This document shows positions 34,444-46,803 of a DNA stretch of 64,000 nucleotides, one piece after another. Under the pieces are notes generated by a model. It had not been told where the DNA came from. It saw only the letters and a program-made list of their open reading frames with translations, and did not search any database. The position numbers and the translations under genes are program-made. Source of the DNA: Orobanche coerulescens (Eukaryota; Streptophyta; Magnoliopsida; Lamiales; Orobanchaceae); NCBI GenBank assembly GCA_033398695.1, contig CM065802.1, positions 136,076,096 to 136,140,095 on the forward strand. The letters are read 5' to 3'. Position 1 is the stretch's first letter. Each line of letters opens with the position of its first letter.

Positions 34444-35302
34444 AACAATTGTGGTCACTATTTCTTTCAAGCTCTCCACGTCTGAAAATGTTGGATTTGC
34501 TCGATAGACGATCCCATAGTAGTCTGATGCCTGAGCAATCACTTTAGTAGGTGCAAAGTTCTCCCAACTTAGTCTAAATCCATTGACCATTCTTCCATGA
34601 TTGTAGTCATTCCTATTTGGTTGAACAAAAATTATATGTCTCCTTAGTTGAATAGACCCCACTCACGGAAGTCGTCCACTTTCCTGAATCTTTAGTTCCT
34701 TCCTGAATGTCGAACATGTTCATAATAGCCAATAAATCAATAAGAGAAATTAGTTCTCGATCAAACAATGGTGTGTCCATCTCCACGACCATGTCAACTC
34801 CTCCTCCAGAACACCTATATCCCTCAATTTACCCTCCTTATCTAAACCGTTTTGATAAATCCTAGTGAAAAGAGTTCTCAAGAATTTCTCCCCTATCCAA
34901 TTTTTCTCCAAATAAAATTATTTCCCCCACCCCACCACGTTCTCCAAACTACCCCTAAACCAATCTCCCCCATGCCCCTCTCCCACGACTTTAAAAATGT
35001 CTCTCCACCATAATGACACCTTCCCGCTCTAGCCGTAGGAAAAATTCTGGATCCCCCACCCCAAGTCTCATCATATGTAGATTTAATCACCTTACCCCAT
35101 AATCTATCACCCTCGTGAAGAAACCTCCATCCCCATTTCCCTAGTAGTGCTTTATTAAACAACATCAAACCCCTAACTCCCAAGACCTTCTCTTATTTCG
35201 AGCTACAAATGATTTTTCGATCTATCTAATCTAATTTTCTATCACTTTCTCACCCCCCATCCTTAAAGGAAGTTTCTTTGTAAACTCACAATCTTATTCA
35301 AC

Positions 35303-35307
35303 ACTTT
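35303..35307. repeat. Target site duplication of element F, left (ACTTT)
   Basis: Matches 50406-50410. Confidence 0.88.
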
Positions 35308-36434
35308 TGTTGAAACATTTTATTCCACAAGGATTTTGATGATCAAAGAAAAATAATAATTACTCAACAAGCAATCGAAGGCGCACGAGCTGGAAAAAAA
35401 AAAGAAAGTAAAGCAAAAACAAGCATAACATACGCTAACTATATAAGTTAACGTATGCAATGTTAAAATCATAAGAAACCAGACTATGACATTCAGTCAT
35501 GTTAACGCACGCAATGAAACCAAAACAACGTACGTAATAAACATGACTTAACATACGCTACGAAGACTGCATTACGGCCGATAAGGAGTTTGAAATTCAA
35601 ATTCAAATATCAGTCCGTTGGAGAAATCTAGAAGGTCTACTTTTACAATGCTCATATGCCCGTTGTACTTAACGTATGCAACGAGATGATATAACGTACA
35701 CAAATGAGGAAAGATTGCTATTGGACTATACTGGACAGATCTTAACATATGTAACCTAGCATGGTAAACATACGAAAAGTTGCCTAATGTACGTTAAGGG
35801 GAAAGCATAGCGTACGCTACGAAGGAGTAGGCCAACTACTAGTTGAAGCCTTGGTGCCTATAAATACCAATTTATTTGGTACTCGAAACACAAAAACTCC
35901 AAGTATGATTCATATTCATCTGAGATTATTATATTCTTCGTTGCTGTAATAGAGCTTAATTGATAAGAGTTTGAGTGTTTGATTCACCCAACCATACACA
36001 AGAGAAAAGAAAGGATTTTAGTTTTGATTCGGTGTTATTAGGATTGTGGATCCGGCATTGTTAGAATCATAATCTAAATCCGGTGAGGTTTTTCTAGTAC
36101 CGATAGAAAGCTAGAAAGGTTTGTCCGATAGAAAAGGAAAAAAGGTTTATCTTGGACCGACAAAAAGACAAGACTGTAACAGTTTATCTTGGACCATTGA
36201 AGATAAGATTGTAATGGTTTACCTCGGACCGATCGAAGACAAGGCGGAAAGGTTTATCTTGGACCTATAGAAAAGGATATCGAAGGAGAGAGAACATAGG
36301 CAAGTTGCCAAACCTCTATAAATCAATGCGTCATTTATATTCCGCACATAACTATCGCGTCCACATGCAAGAAAAGTTCAATACTCGACACCGTACTATT
36401 TAAGCCCCCTTCTAGTGGCGGTACCAAACCAAGA
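35308..36434 (+). repeat. Element F LTR1 (1127 bp)
   Basis: TGTTGAAACATTTTATTCC start. The end is set by comparison with LTR2, where the ACTTT duplication follows CCAACA. It contains repeated TTTATCTTGGACC-like units at about 36140-36270. Confidence 0.8.
35426..35870 (+). promoter_or_regulatory. Element F LTR1 promoter: phased palindromes and TATA box
   Basis: Palindrome-like 12-mers begin at 35426, 35449; 35503, 35526, 35549, 35572; 35670, 35692; 35743, 35765, 35785, 35808. Spacing inside groups is 20-23 bp, mostly 23. Words include TAACATACGCTA, TTACGGCCGATA and TAGCGTACGCTA. GCCTATAAATACC at about 35857-35869 is a good TATA box. Confidence 0.7.
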
Positions 36435-36494
36435 ACTAGTATTAGATAGGGTCTCTTATAATATTCAGCTTAACATACAAGGAAAAAAGATCCA

Positions 36495-37872
36495 ATGGCG
36501 TTTGCTTTTGCTCAAATAGAAGGTCTTGCCTTAAACCGACCATCATTCTTCGACGGATCGAACTTCATGATATGGAAGAAAAAGATGTCAATCTTTATCC
36601 GAGCTTACGATATCGAACCTTGAAAGGTAATTTGCCTTGGTCCAAAAATTCCCACAAATTAGATGGTTTAACGATGAAGATTGGAAAAGTGACCATTACA
36701 ATTGTAAAGAAACACAATTGCTATATTGTGCTCTTAATCCAGAAGAACATAATCATATTTCCTCATGTGAAAGTGCCAAAGAAATTTAGAAAATGCTCGA
36801 GGTAACACACGAAGGAACAACTCAAGTCAAGGAGACAAAAATAAATATGCTTCTCCATGACTACGAGTTATTTATGATGAAAAATAACGAGTCCATATCA
36901 AACATGCTCGACCGATATTCGGTCATCACAAATGGACTAGCCTGCTTTGGGAAACCATTATCGAGTAGTGAAAAAGTAAAGAAAATATTACGATCGCTAC
37001 TTCGTGAATGGGATGGGACGGTCACGACTATTATAGAATCAAAATATCTCAACAAATTAGATTTTAGTGCCACTATCGGTTCGCTAATAAACTACGAGAT
37101 CATGTTAAAATCACGAAATGCCAAACCGAAGCCCAAAGAGAGATCTATAGCTTTGGAAGCTAAAAATATGTCAAGAAATGAAGACAAAATCTCGATAGAT
37201 AATGATGATGAAGAATTGGCATTCTATGCCAAAAATATTAATAAAGATCAAAGTCTATTAAACCGGAGTAGAAATAATATCAACTCGCAAGTCCTAATGA
37301 GTAAAAAAGTTCGACAATAAGCCGAAATTTGAAAACCAGGTCACCTTTTAACGCTTTCGAATCATTACATATGGTTTTTAAAAATTCCTTGAAAGATAAT
37401 AAATCCTTTAAATTGAAAAATAAATTATCGGAAGCTAAAGATTTATAAAGTACAAGAAAAGGGAAAATTAATCGAAAATGATCATTCTCTTTGTTTAGAA
37501 ACAGAAAATAAATTAAAAGATGAATTAAAAGCTCAAAATGAAATTAAAGATTTGATGAGTAAATTGTCATTTAGAAATGATAAATTTGAAAATTTTCTTT
37601 CAATTCAAAAATTTTCATTAAATAAACAAGGACTTGGATTCGAACAATTTGATAAAAATGAATCCAATAAAAATATGTCGTTAAACTTGAAAACACCTCG
37701 TTGTGAAAAATATTTGAAAATTGGGCATCACATTGCCAATTGCGAAAGCCCAAGACGAATAATTAAAATTAAGAAAATATGGATTCCAAAAGGAACCATA
37801 GTACTGAATATTGTTTATTTATCAAATCAGAAACGACCCAAAGTCGGTTGGATCCCCAAAATACAAAACTAA
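36495..37872 (+). pseudogene. gag: Element F copia-type gag, frameshifted
   Basis: Starts at the ATG at 36495 (MAFAFAQIEGLALNRPSFFD, with GSNFMIWKKKM next), passes through one or more frameshifts around 36590-36790, then is open from 36793 to 37320 with a copia gag (UBN2-like) segment (INMLLHDYELFMMKNNESIS). A second open part, 37552-37872, holds a decayed zinc knuckle (CEKYLKIGHHIANC) and a KVGWIPK end. Copia gag coats the RNA. No protease, integrase or reverse transcriptase follows. Confidence 0.78.
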
Positions 37873-38143
37873 TTATTTATACATCTATTAAATTGATATG
37901 TAACTCAGGCGAAGTATACCCATTTTTATGTCAAAATGAGTTTTAGTGATTATATTCATAACTATATGATTTTATATACTTTTTGCTAATGACAAAATGG
38001 GGAGAAGGATTGATGGGGAGAGCAAAAAAACCCAACATAGACAGACAAAGCCAAAAACTTTGATCTGTATAATTTCTCAGTCGTATTATAGGTATAAATC
38101 CCATCAATAATTGTTATTTTGTCATCATCAAAAATGAGGAGGC
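37873..38143 (+). other. Element F 3' internal end and decayed polypurine tract
   Basis: Noncoding; ends ATGAGGAGGC directly before the TGTCGGAACATT start of LTR2, where related copia elements have a pure purine run. Confidence 0.55.
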
Positions 38144-38438
38144 TGTCGGAACATTTTATTCCACACGAATATATTAAAAGGATTTTAATGATGTGTTAAT
38201 GATCAAAGAAACAGAACAATTATGCAACAAGTAGTCGAAGATGCACGAGCTGGATAGAAAAGCAAAGAAGTGAAGCAAAAGCAAGCTTAACGTACGCTAA
38301 CAATACAAGTTAACGTACGCAACGTTAAAATCAGAAGAAACTAGACTACGATATTCAGGCATGTTAACGTACGCAATGAAACCAAAACAACGTACGTAAT
38401 AAACATGACTTAACATACACCACGAATATTGCATTACC
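38144..38438 (+). repeat. Element F LTR2, left part
   Basis: Matches 35308 onward, including the first palindromes of the array; interrupted by element E. Confidence 0.85.
38434..38438. repeat. Target site duplication of element E, left (TTACC)
   Basis: The right copy at 49535-49539 is TTACG; LTR1 of F has TTACG at this place, so the left copy has one later change. Element E inserted inside a palindrome of the F array. Confidence 0.75.
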
Positions 38439-41153
38439 TGTAACACCCCCAAAGACGGGTATTACAGTGTCGTGGACCCCACAGTTGGACCCACCAGGCG
38501 ATACCAAAATACATATTAAATATGTGATACCTTGTGATACCGAACCACAATAAATAGTTATTACTCCGATTAGGAGTTTATAAATAGTATGGCCAACGGC
38601 CTTAACATACACAGGATCCGAAATACAAGTATAAACCATATGGAGATGGAATATACTTCAAATAACAATACAATCGGACAATAGTTTAAATGAAGCGGAA
38701 AAAGTAACATTACACGGTTTGAACATAACCGGACAACAAAAGACTTGGGGCCCCTGAACTAGTATCCTTCGAACCCTTCGCCATCACCATGCTCTTCCCG
38801 TGCCTTGCCTTTGCCTCGACCGAAAATACAATACAAGTATTTCGCCCAAAATACAGGGTCGGATATACATGATAAATGATTCTCCAGACATTATACAATT
38901 CACATATATTAGATCTCAAAGAAAACATCCCAACTATTAAACATACCCCTCGGGCGTATGAATAATCAGTCACAAACCGTCGAACATATCCAATCATACA
39001 TGGACTATGAACGACCGAACAATATGGCTCATGACAGACATCACAGTACGCCCTATCCGGAAATGTGTCCGTGACGTGTGAGAATGTACCTAATTAGCCT
39101 CATGAACTACGTCTCGTGTGCATAGTCCAATACGGAAACATCCACGTATGACTATATATGTGCCTGGCTAAAAATCCTACACAATAACCAATCGGCACGC
39201 AGATATGATTCCAGATATGTCACGATACACAATGACAACGAATTCAATAAATCACATATCCGATTAAGGATCAAGAAACTCACCGAAGTGACAATAAGGA
39301 TCAATGAGATCAGCGATTCAAAAGTGATGAACTTAGGAATGCAATCCCATGGTGAAAAACGGAACATCATCAAGAACAATATCGAACTACGAATCAAATA
39401 TTCATAAGTGTTTCATATACACGAAACGTATAACCATCACAAGAATTCAATCATCATTATAACCAAGCAAGATAACTTGCCTCAATACAGAGACGAGAAT
39501 AATCCTCCCTTATCGAACGAACGGACAGTCCTCGACTAATATCGGTTACTCGAACAATCAACCTTGAATGAAATACATTTCACTCAATAACACATCCATA
39601 TAATCATCCATATCGAATTTAATGAGGCGACACCCTAAATTCAAGTTGAATAGTTCAACTATCTCAAGATATCAAAATTCTATTCCAAGAACTCTATTTA
39701 CCTCAATTCATTCTTATGATTGGTTTACAAGATATTCTCAAATATTCGCATGGTCCTTATGAATAAGAATTTATCAAGAGCATGTTAAACAATCATTTAT
39801 GTTCATTAATATCATCTTATATCGTTTAAACTTTCCAAGAACATCACTAATGTTTGAAAGTGATAATCTGCACAACCTTGTTTCATCACTACATCAAATT
39901 TAGATTGAATATAGTAAGCTACAATAAGGTTATACTAAATTCATTTAGTTACAAGACCATATCATAATCATGAAGATTATCTCATATTAACACCATCCTT
40001 ACAACCCCTTACTAACTTGGAGAATCAACTATCATCATCTATGAATTTACCTAGCTTAGGTTCAAGAACATCACTTTAATCTTCTAACATTCATCAAGGT
40101 GTTCTAATACATTTTATGACAACAATTTCATCAATCAAACTTAACTACGAAGAAGCTAATGATTATTATTGTCCTAATGATCCTAATAGTCCAGCAAGAA
40201 GAGTATGATTCTTATAAACATGATCATTACCATTAAAACATCAAGAACACCTCATTCCAAACCCTTAATTACCATATTCATCAATAAGTGTTGAAAAGCT
40301 TAACTACAAATATGTTTTACTTGATCAATTCAACACTAGGTGTAGTATACCATATCACTAACATCATAACCATGAAAATATAGAGTAGAATCGTACTACA
40401 TACCTTTAAAAACGAAGAACAACCACCAAAAACACAAGGACACACTCCAAGCTTCAAGAACAACTCTAAACTTTCAATAAACAAGCTCCAATCCAAGATG
40501 CAAGGCTCAAACACAAGTTGGAAGGGATTTAAGTCGGTCTAGGGAGGCAGGGGGATAATTGTTGGAGAGAAAAATCGGAGTTTGGACGTGCAAATGAAAG
40601 ACACAAGCTGTCTTTTTATAAACTTCACAGCTCGTTACGTACATTATCGCATGAGGATAACGTACGTTAACCCCTTTACGTACGCTATACTGAAAATGTT
40701 ACATACGTAATCTGCCTCCAGAAGCTACTGCCTCAAAACACCAACATCATTACGTACATTATGGGCCACATGTACGTAATGTATGTCAACCTGGTTGCCT
40801 CGAAAAGGCTATTTATCCGGATCATGTACGCCCCCCACGTCGAAAGTGAGATCAGATAAGATTCCAAGCATTACGCACATAACCAGCATTCCATTACGTA
40901 CGTAAAGCTAACGAAATAGCGTATGTTAGGTAAAAGCCTTAGCGTACGTTAAATACAGAAATTCTAACAAAAAAATGTAATAATCTACTCAACGTCAAGA
41001 AATCAAACACAATGCGAATGATAGTCATAATCAAGTCTATTCTGATATATCCCGACATCAATAAACATTAACTGAATGTAACATGATTACAACGATACTC
41101 AAATTATTCCGAATAATACAACAGTAGATAGGAAATTACTGTAGGATATTACA
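38439..41153 (-). repeat. Element E 3' LTR (2715 bp)
   Basis: TGTAACACCCCC at the left, GGATATTACA at the right; matches 46804-49534. Confidence 0.92.
40612..40960 (-). promoter_or_regulatory. Element E 3' LTR promoter: palindrome array and TATA box
   Basis: TTACGTACGTAA-like sites, several decayed by single changes, leading on the minus strand into GTTTATAAAAAG (40612-40623). Confidence 0.68.
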
Positions 41154-41189
41154 TACTCCCCCCTTAAAAGGAGTTAAGTCCTCGAAACT
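41154..41189 (-). other. Element E polypurine tract
   Basis: On the minus strand CTTTTAAGGGGGGAGTA precedes the 3' LTR. Confidence 0.8.
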
Positions 41190-42740
41190 AAGGGGTAAAC
41201 AACTCATGATACCTCTCTCAAATGTTGCTCTCCGTCTCCCACATATCCTCCTCGACTCCATGTCGTGACCACTGAACCTTCAGTATGGAATCGTCTTGTT
41301 CCTCAACTGTTTGATCCTCCTCTCAAGTATCTGTACGGGACGCTCCTCGTACGAATGATCCTCTGCTATATCGATCTCATCGAACTAAAGTATATGACTC
41401 GGAGCAGCAACATATTTCCTCTACTGGGAGACATGAAACACGTTAAGGATCCGACTTAGAGCTGGTGGCAACGCCAGACGATAGGCCAGATCACTTACTC
41501 GTTCCAAAACCTCAAATGGCCCGATATACCTCGGACTCAGCTTGCCTCTCTTCCCAAAACGAAAAACACCTCGAGTAGGGGACACCTTCATTAGCACATG
41601 GTTTCCTACCTCAAACTCAAGCGGTCGTTGACGGTTGTCTACGTAAGACTTCTATCGGCTTTGAGCCGTTAACAAACGACTCCTAATCAGGGCGATCTTC
41701 TCACGGGCTTCTAACAACATATCAGGTTCCGTACCCAGAGATTCAGACAGGTCGTCCCAACACAAAGGAGACCTACAACGACGGCCATACAATGCTTCAT
41801 AAGGTGCCATCTTAATCAAAGCGTGCCAACTATTATTGTAAGTGAATTCCACCAAAGGCAGTTGGGCTTCCCAATCATACTTCCAATCAAGAGCGCACGC
41901 CCTCAACATATCCTCTAGAGTTTGGATAGTCCTTTCAGACTGACCATCAGTCTACGGATGAAATGCCGTACTGAAGTTCAACTACGTACCCATCGCACGA
42001 TGAACTGCTTTTCAGAAGTGAGACACAAATCGCCCATCACGATCCGATACAATACTCTTGGGGGTACCATGTAACCTTACAATCTCTTTAATAAACAGCT
42101 GGGCCAATCTCTCGGGTTCCCATGTGTCTTTAATTTTCAAAAAGTGGGCTGATTTGGTCAGACGGTCCACAATCACCCAAATCGTATTCATCCCTCGACG
42201 ACTTGTCGGCAAGCTAGTGATAAAATCCATCGATATGTCCTCCCATTTCCACTCAGGAATCGGGAGTGGTTTCAGCATTCCTGCGGGTCGCTGATGCTCA
42301 ATCTTAACCTGCTGACAGGTTAAACATCTCTAAAAGAACTCTGCAACTTCACGTTTCATATTCCCCCACCAATAACATTGCTTCAAATCTTTATACATCT
42401 TGCTAGATCCCGGGTGAATGGAGTATGGGGTAGCATGGGCCTCGCTCAGGATAGAGTTCCTCAACTCTTCGTCTGCGGGTACACAAACTCGATTCCTGAA
42501 GCATATCAATCCATCCCTGTGGATCACAAATCTAGGGGCTTTCCCTTAAGTTACTTCATCCCGAACTCGAGATAAGAATGGGTCCGTAACCAGCTTCGAT
42601 CTGATTATATCATCAAGGGATGATGAAATCTCAAGTGTGCAGAGTTGTCCCTGAATATGCTGTAACCAGACTTCAATTTCCGACCTCACGAACTCTAACT
42701 GTAATTCTCTCTGAACTGTCAAGCGGGCAAGCATCTACTC
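41190..42740 (-). pseudogene. pol: Element E integrase, broken
   Basis: In gene order: linker frame 42734-42546; zinc-finger region 42527-42330 (HATPYSIHPGSSKMY); core start 42278-42012 ([26 protein letters not shown]) ending in a TGA where D has Trp; a stretch 42011-41910 with further stops around the Glu-bearing DGQSERTIQTLED; core end 41909-41652 (MLRACALDWKYDWEAQLPL). The C-terminal tail is recognisable only at DNA level down to about 41190. Many stops and shifts make it inactive. Confidence 0.85.
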
Positions 42741-43010
42741 CTATACTATCTTACGACTCAAGGCGTCGGCAACCACAATTGCTTTTCCCGGATGATAAAG
42801 GATCTCGATATCATAGTCTTTGATTAGTTCTAGACACCTTCTCTGCCTCATGTCCAACTCCTTCTGAGTAAAAATGTACTTCAGGCTCTTGTGATCGGTA
42901 AAAATCTGACAGGTAACTCCACACAGATAGTGACGCCAGATTTTCAAAGCAAACACCACGGCTGCTAGCTCCAAATCATGGGTCGGATAGTTTACTTTAT
43001 AGGGTCGCAA
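42741..43010 (-). pseudogene. pol: Element E RNase H, C-terminal part
   Basis: Reads [20 protein letters not shown], then [20 protein letters not shown] and [14 protein letters not shown]. It is cut off from its N-terminal part by the MITE at 43021-43514. Confidence 0.85.
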
Positions 43011-43012
43011 CC

Positions 43013-43020
43013 GTCTCGAT
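43013..43020. repeat. Target site duplication of the hAT MITE, left (GTCTCGAT)
   Basis: Perfect 8-bp match to 43515-43522, the length expected of hAT elements. Confidence 0.92.
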
Positions 43021-43514
43021 TAGAGCTGCAAACGGGTCGGATTCGAGTCGAGTACACCCGAACTCGAGTCGAGTTTTTCAGTTTTGGAATTCGGGTCGAG
43101 TCATACCGAGTCGAGTCGAGTAGCATATAAGCCTGCCGAGTTCGACCCGGTCGAGTACACTCGGGTCACTCGAGTAGCTCGCCGAGTCGGGCGGGTCGGT
43201 CGAACCCGGGTATACTCGACCGAATTTGCAGCTCTAGGTGAGAGAATAAAGAGCCACTGACTCACTGGACTGCACCTGCACCTTTTAATTAACCTAGCCG
43301 AGTCGGGTACCTGACGAGTCGAGTCGAATTCGGGTCATCTAATCGAGTACTCTGTCGGGTAGTCGGGTATACTCGACTCGACCCGAGTACAAAAATAAGC
43401 TCGCGATACGCGCCGAACTCGACCGAGTCGGACTCACGGAGCCGAGTCGAGTACCAAAAATTCGAGTCGAACCCGGGTTGAACCCGGGTATACTCGACCG
43501 AATTTGCAGCTCTA
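43021..43514. mobile_element. hAT-type MITE rich in ACTCGA/TCGAGT words, composite
   Basis: 494 bp with terminal inverted repeats TAGAGCTGCAAA and TTTGCAGCTCTA and an 8-bp duplication. The terminus (CCGAATTTGCAGCTCTA) also occurs inside at about 43220-43236, so 43021-43236 alone looks like a complete small element and 43237-43514 like a second, partial unit. It is full of GAGTCGAGT/CGGGTCG words in both orientations. It encodes no transposase. Confidence 0.88.
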
Positions 43515-43863
43515 GTCTCGATGCATAGGCAATCACTTTCCCTTCCCGCATCAACACACATCCAAGGCCCTGTCTCGACGCGTCACTATACACTATGAAT
43601 CCTTCCGTTCCTTTTGGTAGAACCAAAATAGGTGCTGAAATCAATCGACTCTTGAGTTCATCAAAACTTTGCTGACATGCCTCTGACCACAAATACTTCT
43701 TATCCTTCCTCAACAGGTTAGTCATCGGTTGCGCAATCTTGGAAAAACCTTCCACGAACTGTCGGTAATAACCTGCTAGATCCAGGAAACTGCGAACTTC
43801 CTTCATGTTCTTCGGAGGTAGCCAGTCTTGGATAGCTTCGGTCTTCTGTGGGTCTACTCTCAC
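43515..43863 (-). pseudogene. pol: Element E reverse transcriptase end and RNase H start
   Basis: Reads [29 protein letters not shown] and [16 protein letters not shown], up to YAS where the MITE intervenes. The ORF runs on into MITE sequence down to 43339, but that part is not element E protein. Confidence 0.85.
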
Positions 43864-43866
43864 TCC

Positions 43867-44109
43867 TTAGGCTGATATCACAAACCCAAGAAAAATAACC
43901 TTAGGCATCCAGAACTCACATTTGGAAAACATACCATAAAGCGATTCCCGCCTCAACGCATCGAGAACTTGATGGAGATGACGTTCATGCTCTTCATGGT
44001 CATAAGAGTAAATCAGAATGTCGATAAAAGCGACTAGAAACCGATCCAGATAATTAATAAAACCCGATTCATCAACTCCATGAATACGCCGGTGCATTAG
44101 TCGATCCAA
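43867..44109 (-). pseudogene. pol: Element E reverse transcriptase catalytic part with damaged active site
   Basis: Reads [11 protein letters not shown] where D has FIDDILIYS: one of the two catalytic Asp is lost by an in-frame 3-base deletion (about 44010-44030). It also has [16 protein letters not shown]. Frames shift at both ends. Confidence 0.82.
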
Positions 44110-44202
44110 AAGGCATCACTATGAACTCGTAATGCCCATAGCGGAGTGCAGCGGTCTTCAAAATGTCAGACTCTCGAATCCTCAACTGATGATACCCGGA
44201 CC

Positions 44203-45162
44203 TCAAGTCGATCTTAGAAAACACAGCAGCTCCCTGAATTTGATCCAATAAATACGAGGCAATGGATATTTGTTCTTGATGGTTACCCTGTTCAACTCAC
44301 GGTAATCAATACACAAACACAGATATCCGTCTTTCTTCCATACAAATAGCACTGGTGCTCCCCAAGGGGACGCACTAGGTCGAATATAGCCCTTTTCAGC
44401 CAACTCCTCAAGCTGGTTCTTCAACTCCTGCATCTCGGTCGGAGCCATACGATATGGTGCTTTCGAAAGCGGGGACGTACCTGGCTCTAACTCAATAGTA
44501 AACTCTACATCACGATGTGGAGGTAAGCCTGGCAACTCATCTGGAAATACATCTGGGTAGTCTCGGACTACCGGAATATCGGCCAATTCAAGTGGTCGAT
44601 CCGCTGTTTTGGTCATGTAACACCAATAACCAATACACCCTTGATTAAGCAGTTTCACTGCTTTCATAGCACTGATGACTCTCCCAAAACGGCTGGGATT
44701 ATCGCCCTGAAAAATACACTCAACACCATCGTCATATGTGACGGTCACTATCCGCTTGCGGATGCTAAGTATGGCATCATGACGATCCATCCAATCGATA
44801 CCCAAGATTACATCATCTTTAGGTAAATCGACCACAATTAAGTTTGACAACCACTCACAGTCGTTCATGCGAATCAGACAGTTCTGCACTTCACGATTCC
44901 CAACATTTCTTCTACCATCGGGTAGACCAATTACATAAGGTTCACAATTGGTAACATGATCTAATTGCAAACGACTCAAACAAGAAGCATATAAAAAGGA
45001 GTGTGAAGCACCAATATAAAAAAGAACACAGACGGGCTGAGATCGGATCTCGAGAGTACCTGCAATCATGCTGGCTTCGGGATCATCGGTCTTCTTCGTC
45101 TCGTAAATCCAAGGTTTCGCAGCTCCGGCACCAGATGTACCAGCTTGGTTTCCACGGCCCAT
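44203..45162 (-). pseudogene. pol: Element E protease and start of reverse transcriptase
   Basis: 319 open codons. The protease region reads [10 protein letters not shown] where D has [10 protein letters not shown], so the catalytic Asp is replaced. Then [43 protein letters not shown] and [13 protein letters not shown] of the reverse transcriptase, before a frameshift at about 44250. Confidence 0.87.
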
Positions 45163-45225
45163 CCCTCTGTTTGCCCCGTTAGTCTGATAAGAAGCGGACG
45201 GAGGTACACGGTCCTGGACAGAAGA

Positions 45226-46354
45226 CTAAACTAGAGCATGAGATGCTACTAGATCATATCCCGGTCCATTCCTGCAATAACAAGCACGATGCCCATTCTT
45301 CCCACAAGTATGGCATGCGACGGCCGGTTTCGGGCATTTGGAGCTGATGTGCCCCTGGTCCCCACTGTTATAGCACACAACAGATGAGCTGACCGCTCGA
45401 GAGTGCGATCCGGCTGGCTTTGACGCCATGGGTGGTCGTTCAGAAGGATTGATGCGGGGCTTCTGAACGTCCCGATTCTTGTCGGTTGGTTACGGTTCTG
45501 GATCTCTTGTTATTGGACTGTGGTTGCTTCTTAGAAATCTCCTTTGCGGTAAGTTCGTATTCCAGAGCTTTCTCGATGAACTCCGGTAGGGTTGTACAGT
45601 GGTGATTCAACAACTGCATTTTCATTCGGGGTTTAAGCCTTTTGAGAAAATATTTGATCTTATCGGCCTCCGTTCGGACAATCGACGAGGCGAAAAAAAG
45701 AAGTGCCTGAAATTTCTCGGCAACAGATAGTACATCATCATCTTCAGACGGAGTGCAGGTTCAATTCAGCGGCTTGGCCTCACGGAGTGGCCCTGGATAG
45801 TAACGGTCTAACATGAGGTTTTTAAGTTCCTCCCAATTATATACATCATCAGATGGCCTCGCTGAAAGCCACCTGGGGTGGGCGCCCTTGCTAAGATAGT
45901 AAGCTGCTATGGAGACGCGATTCTCTTCTGGGCAGTCCACCATCTCGAATAATTTCTCAAAGTGTTCAATCCAATGCACAATATCAGCAGGCTCAGAGGA
46001 GCCTTCAAAAGTCGGGGGTCGCTGGCGAGAGATGTCGCTGATGATCCGACTCATGGGTCCGCCATGCACAGGAGGTGGTGGATGAGGCCCCTATTGCTGG
46101 ACAGTAGTAGCTCCCTGCATAGCTTTCATTAATTGACCCCTCTGGGTCATCTGAGCCATCATGCCCTGCATAACAATGTAAGGATCGGCACGCGCATCCT
46201 CGCCTCCAGTGTGGTGTGATTGGTCCCTAGAAGGCGAATCACTGCATGCGGAACTCTGCTCCACATTCGAACGTGTGTTGGCTCGTGGTCTCGGGATTCG
46301 GCCCCTTTTGTAGCCTCGTCCCCCTCTGCCACGACCTCTTAGATTTCTTTCCAT
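45226..46354 (-). pseudogene. gag: Element E gag, broken
   Basis: Start at the ATG at about 46354 ([19 protein letters not shown]), the same Gly/Arg-rich start as in D and C. The capsid-type domain is in frame 46069-45761 ([20 protein letters not shown]), continues in 45625-45440, and two CCHC knuckles are in 45429-45226 (CYNSGDQGHISSKC, with one Cys changed to Ser, and CHTCGKNGHRACYC). Several stops and shifts. Confidence 0.85.
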
Positions 46355-46786
46355 GCTGAAAGAATCAAACACTAATAATAACCATAAGTACAGTTCATGA
46401 CCGTCTTTATGACCAATCAAAATTTATGCTAAGTTAATAGCAACAAGAAATTACGTATTCAAGAAAACAGTTCATAATGAATTATCGACACTACAAGTGC
46501 CACACAGAATATCATATTGACGTTGAGTCGAACAATTTCAATCACATAATAAATCCAGAATTTACCTCAAAATATCAATTAGATAAATCCTGCCACAGAT
46601 CCTCGAAATATCAAGATCAACAAAGAGATCCATTCCGATATCAATATCATGTCATTAATTAAATCATGGCTCATAAAGTACATACCAAATTTGGCTCGTA
46701 GAGTTAGGCGCTTGCACAGGTCACACGTGACACGAAGGTCTCTTGATACTAGTTCATTCCACAACGACTTTTAAAGAGAAACCGAC
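46355..46786 (-). other. Element E untranslated leader
   Basis: AT-rich, no gene seen. Confidence 0.6.
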
Positions 46787-46798
46787 TCTCTAATACCA
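46787..46798 (-). other. Element E primer binding site (diverged)
   Basis: On the minus strand TGGTATTAGAGA, two changes from the initiator-Met site, next to the 5' LTR. Confidence 0.65.
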
Positions 46799-46803
46799 TC
46801 TTC

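Larger units (their letters stand above)
34439..35307 (-). pseudogene. LINE ORF2 C-terminal region, piece 2 of 3
   Basis: On the minus strand it reads GVRGLMLFNKALLGKWGWRF (about 35180-35120), a hallmark of plant L1-type ORF2 after the reverse transcriptase, then a W-rich segment, and ends in the zf-RVT region. Across element B the frame joins to give a CxxC pair followed by the H..FEC part in piece 1. Across element F it joins to LPTYYLL in piece 3. Several stops and shifts are present. Confidence 0.85.

Noticed and set aside
43289..43561. Arg/Ser/Thr-rich ORF in the MITE
   Set aside because: It results from GAGTCGAGT repeats having no stops in that frame. It spans the MITE boundary into element E.
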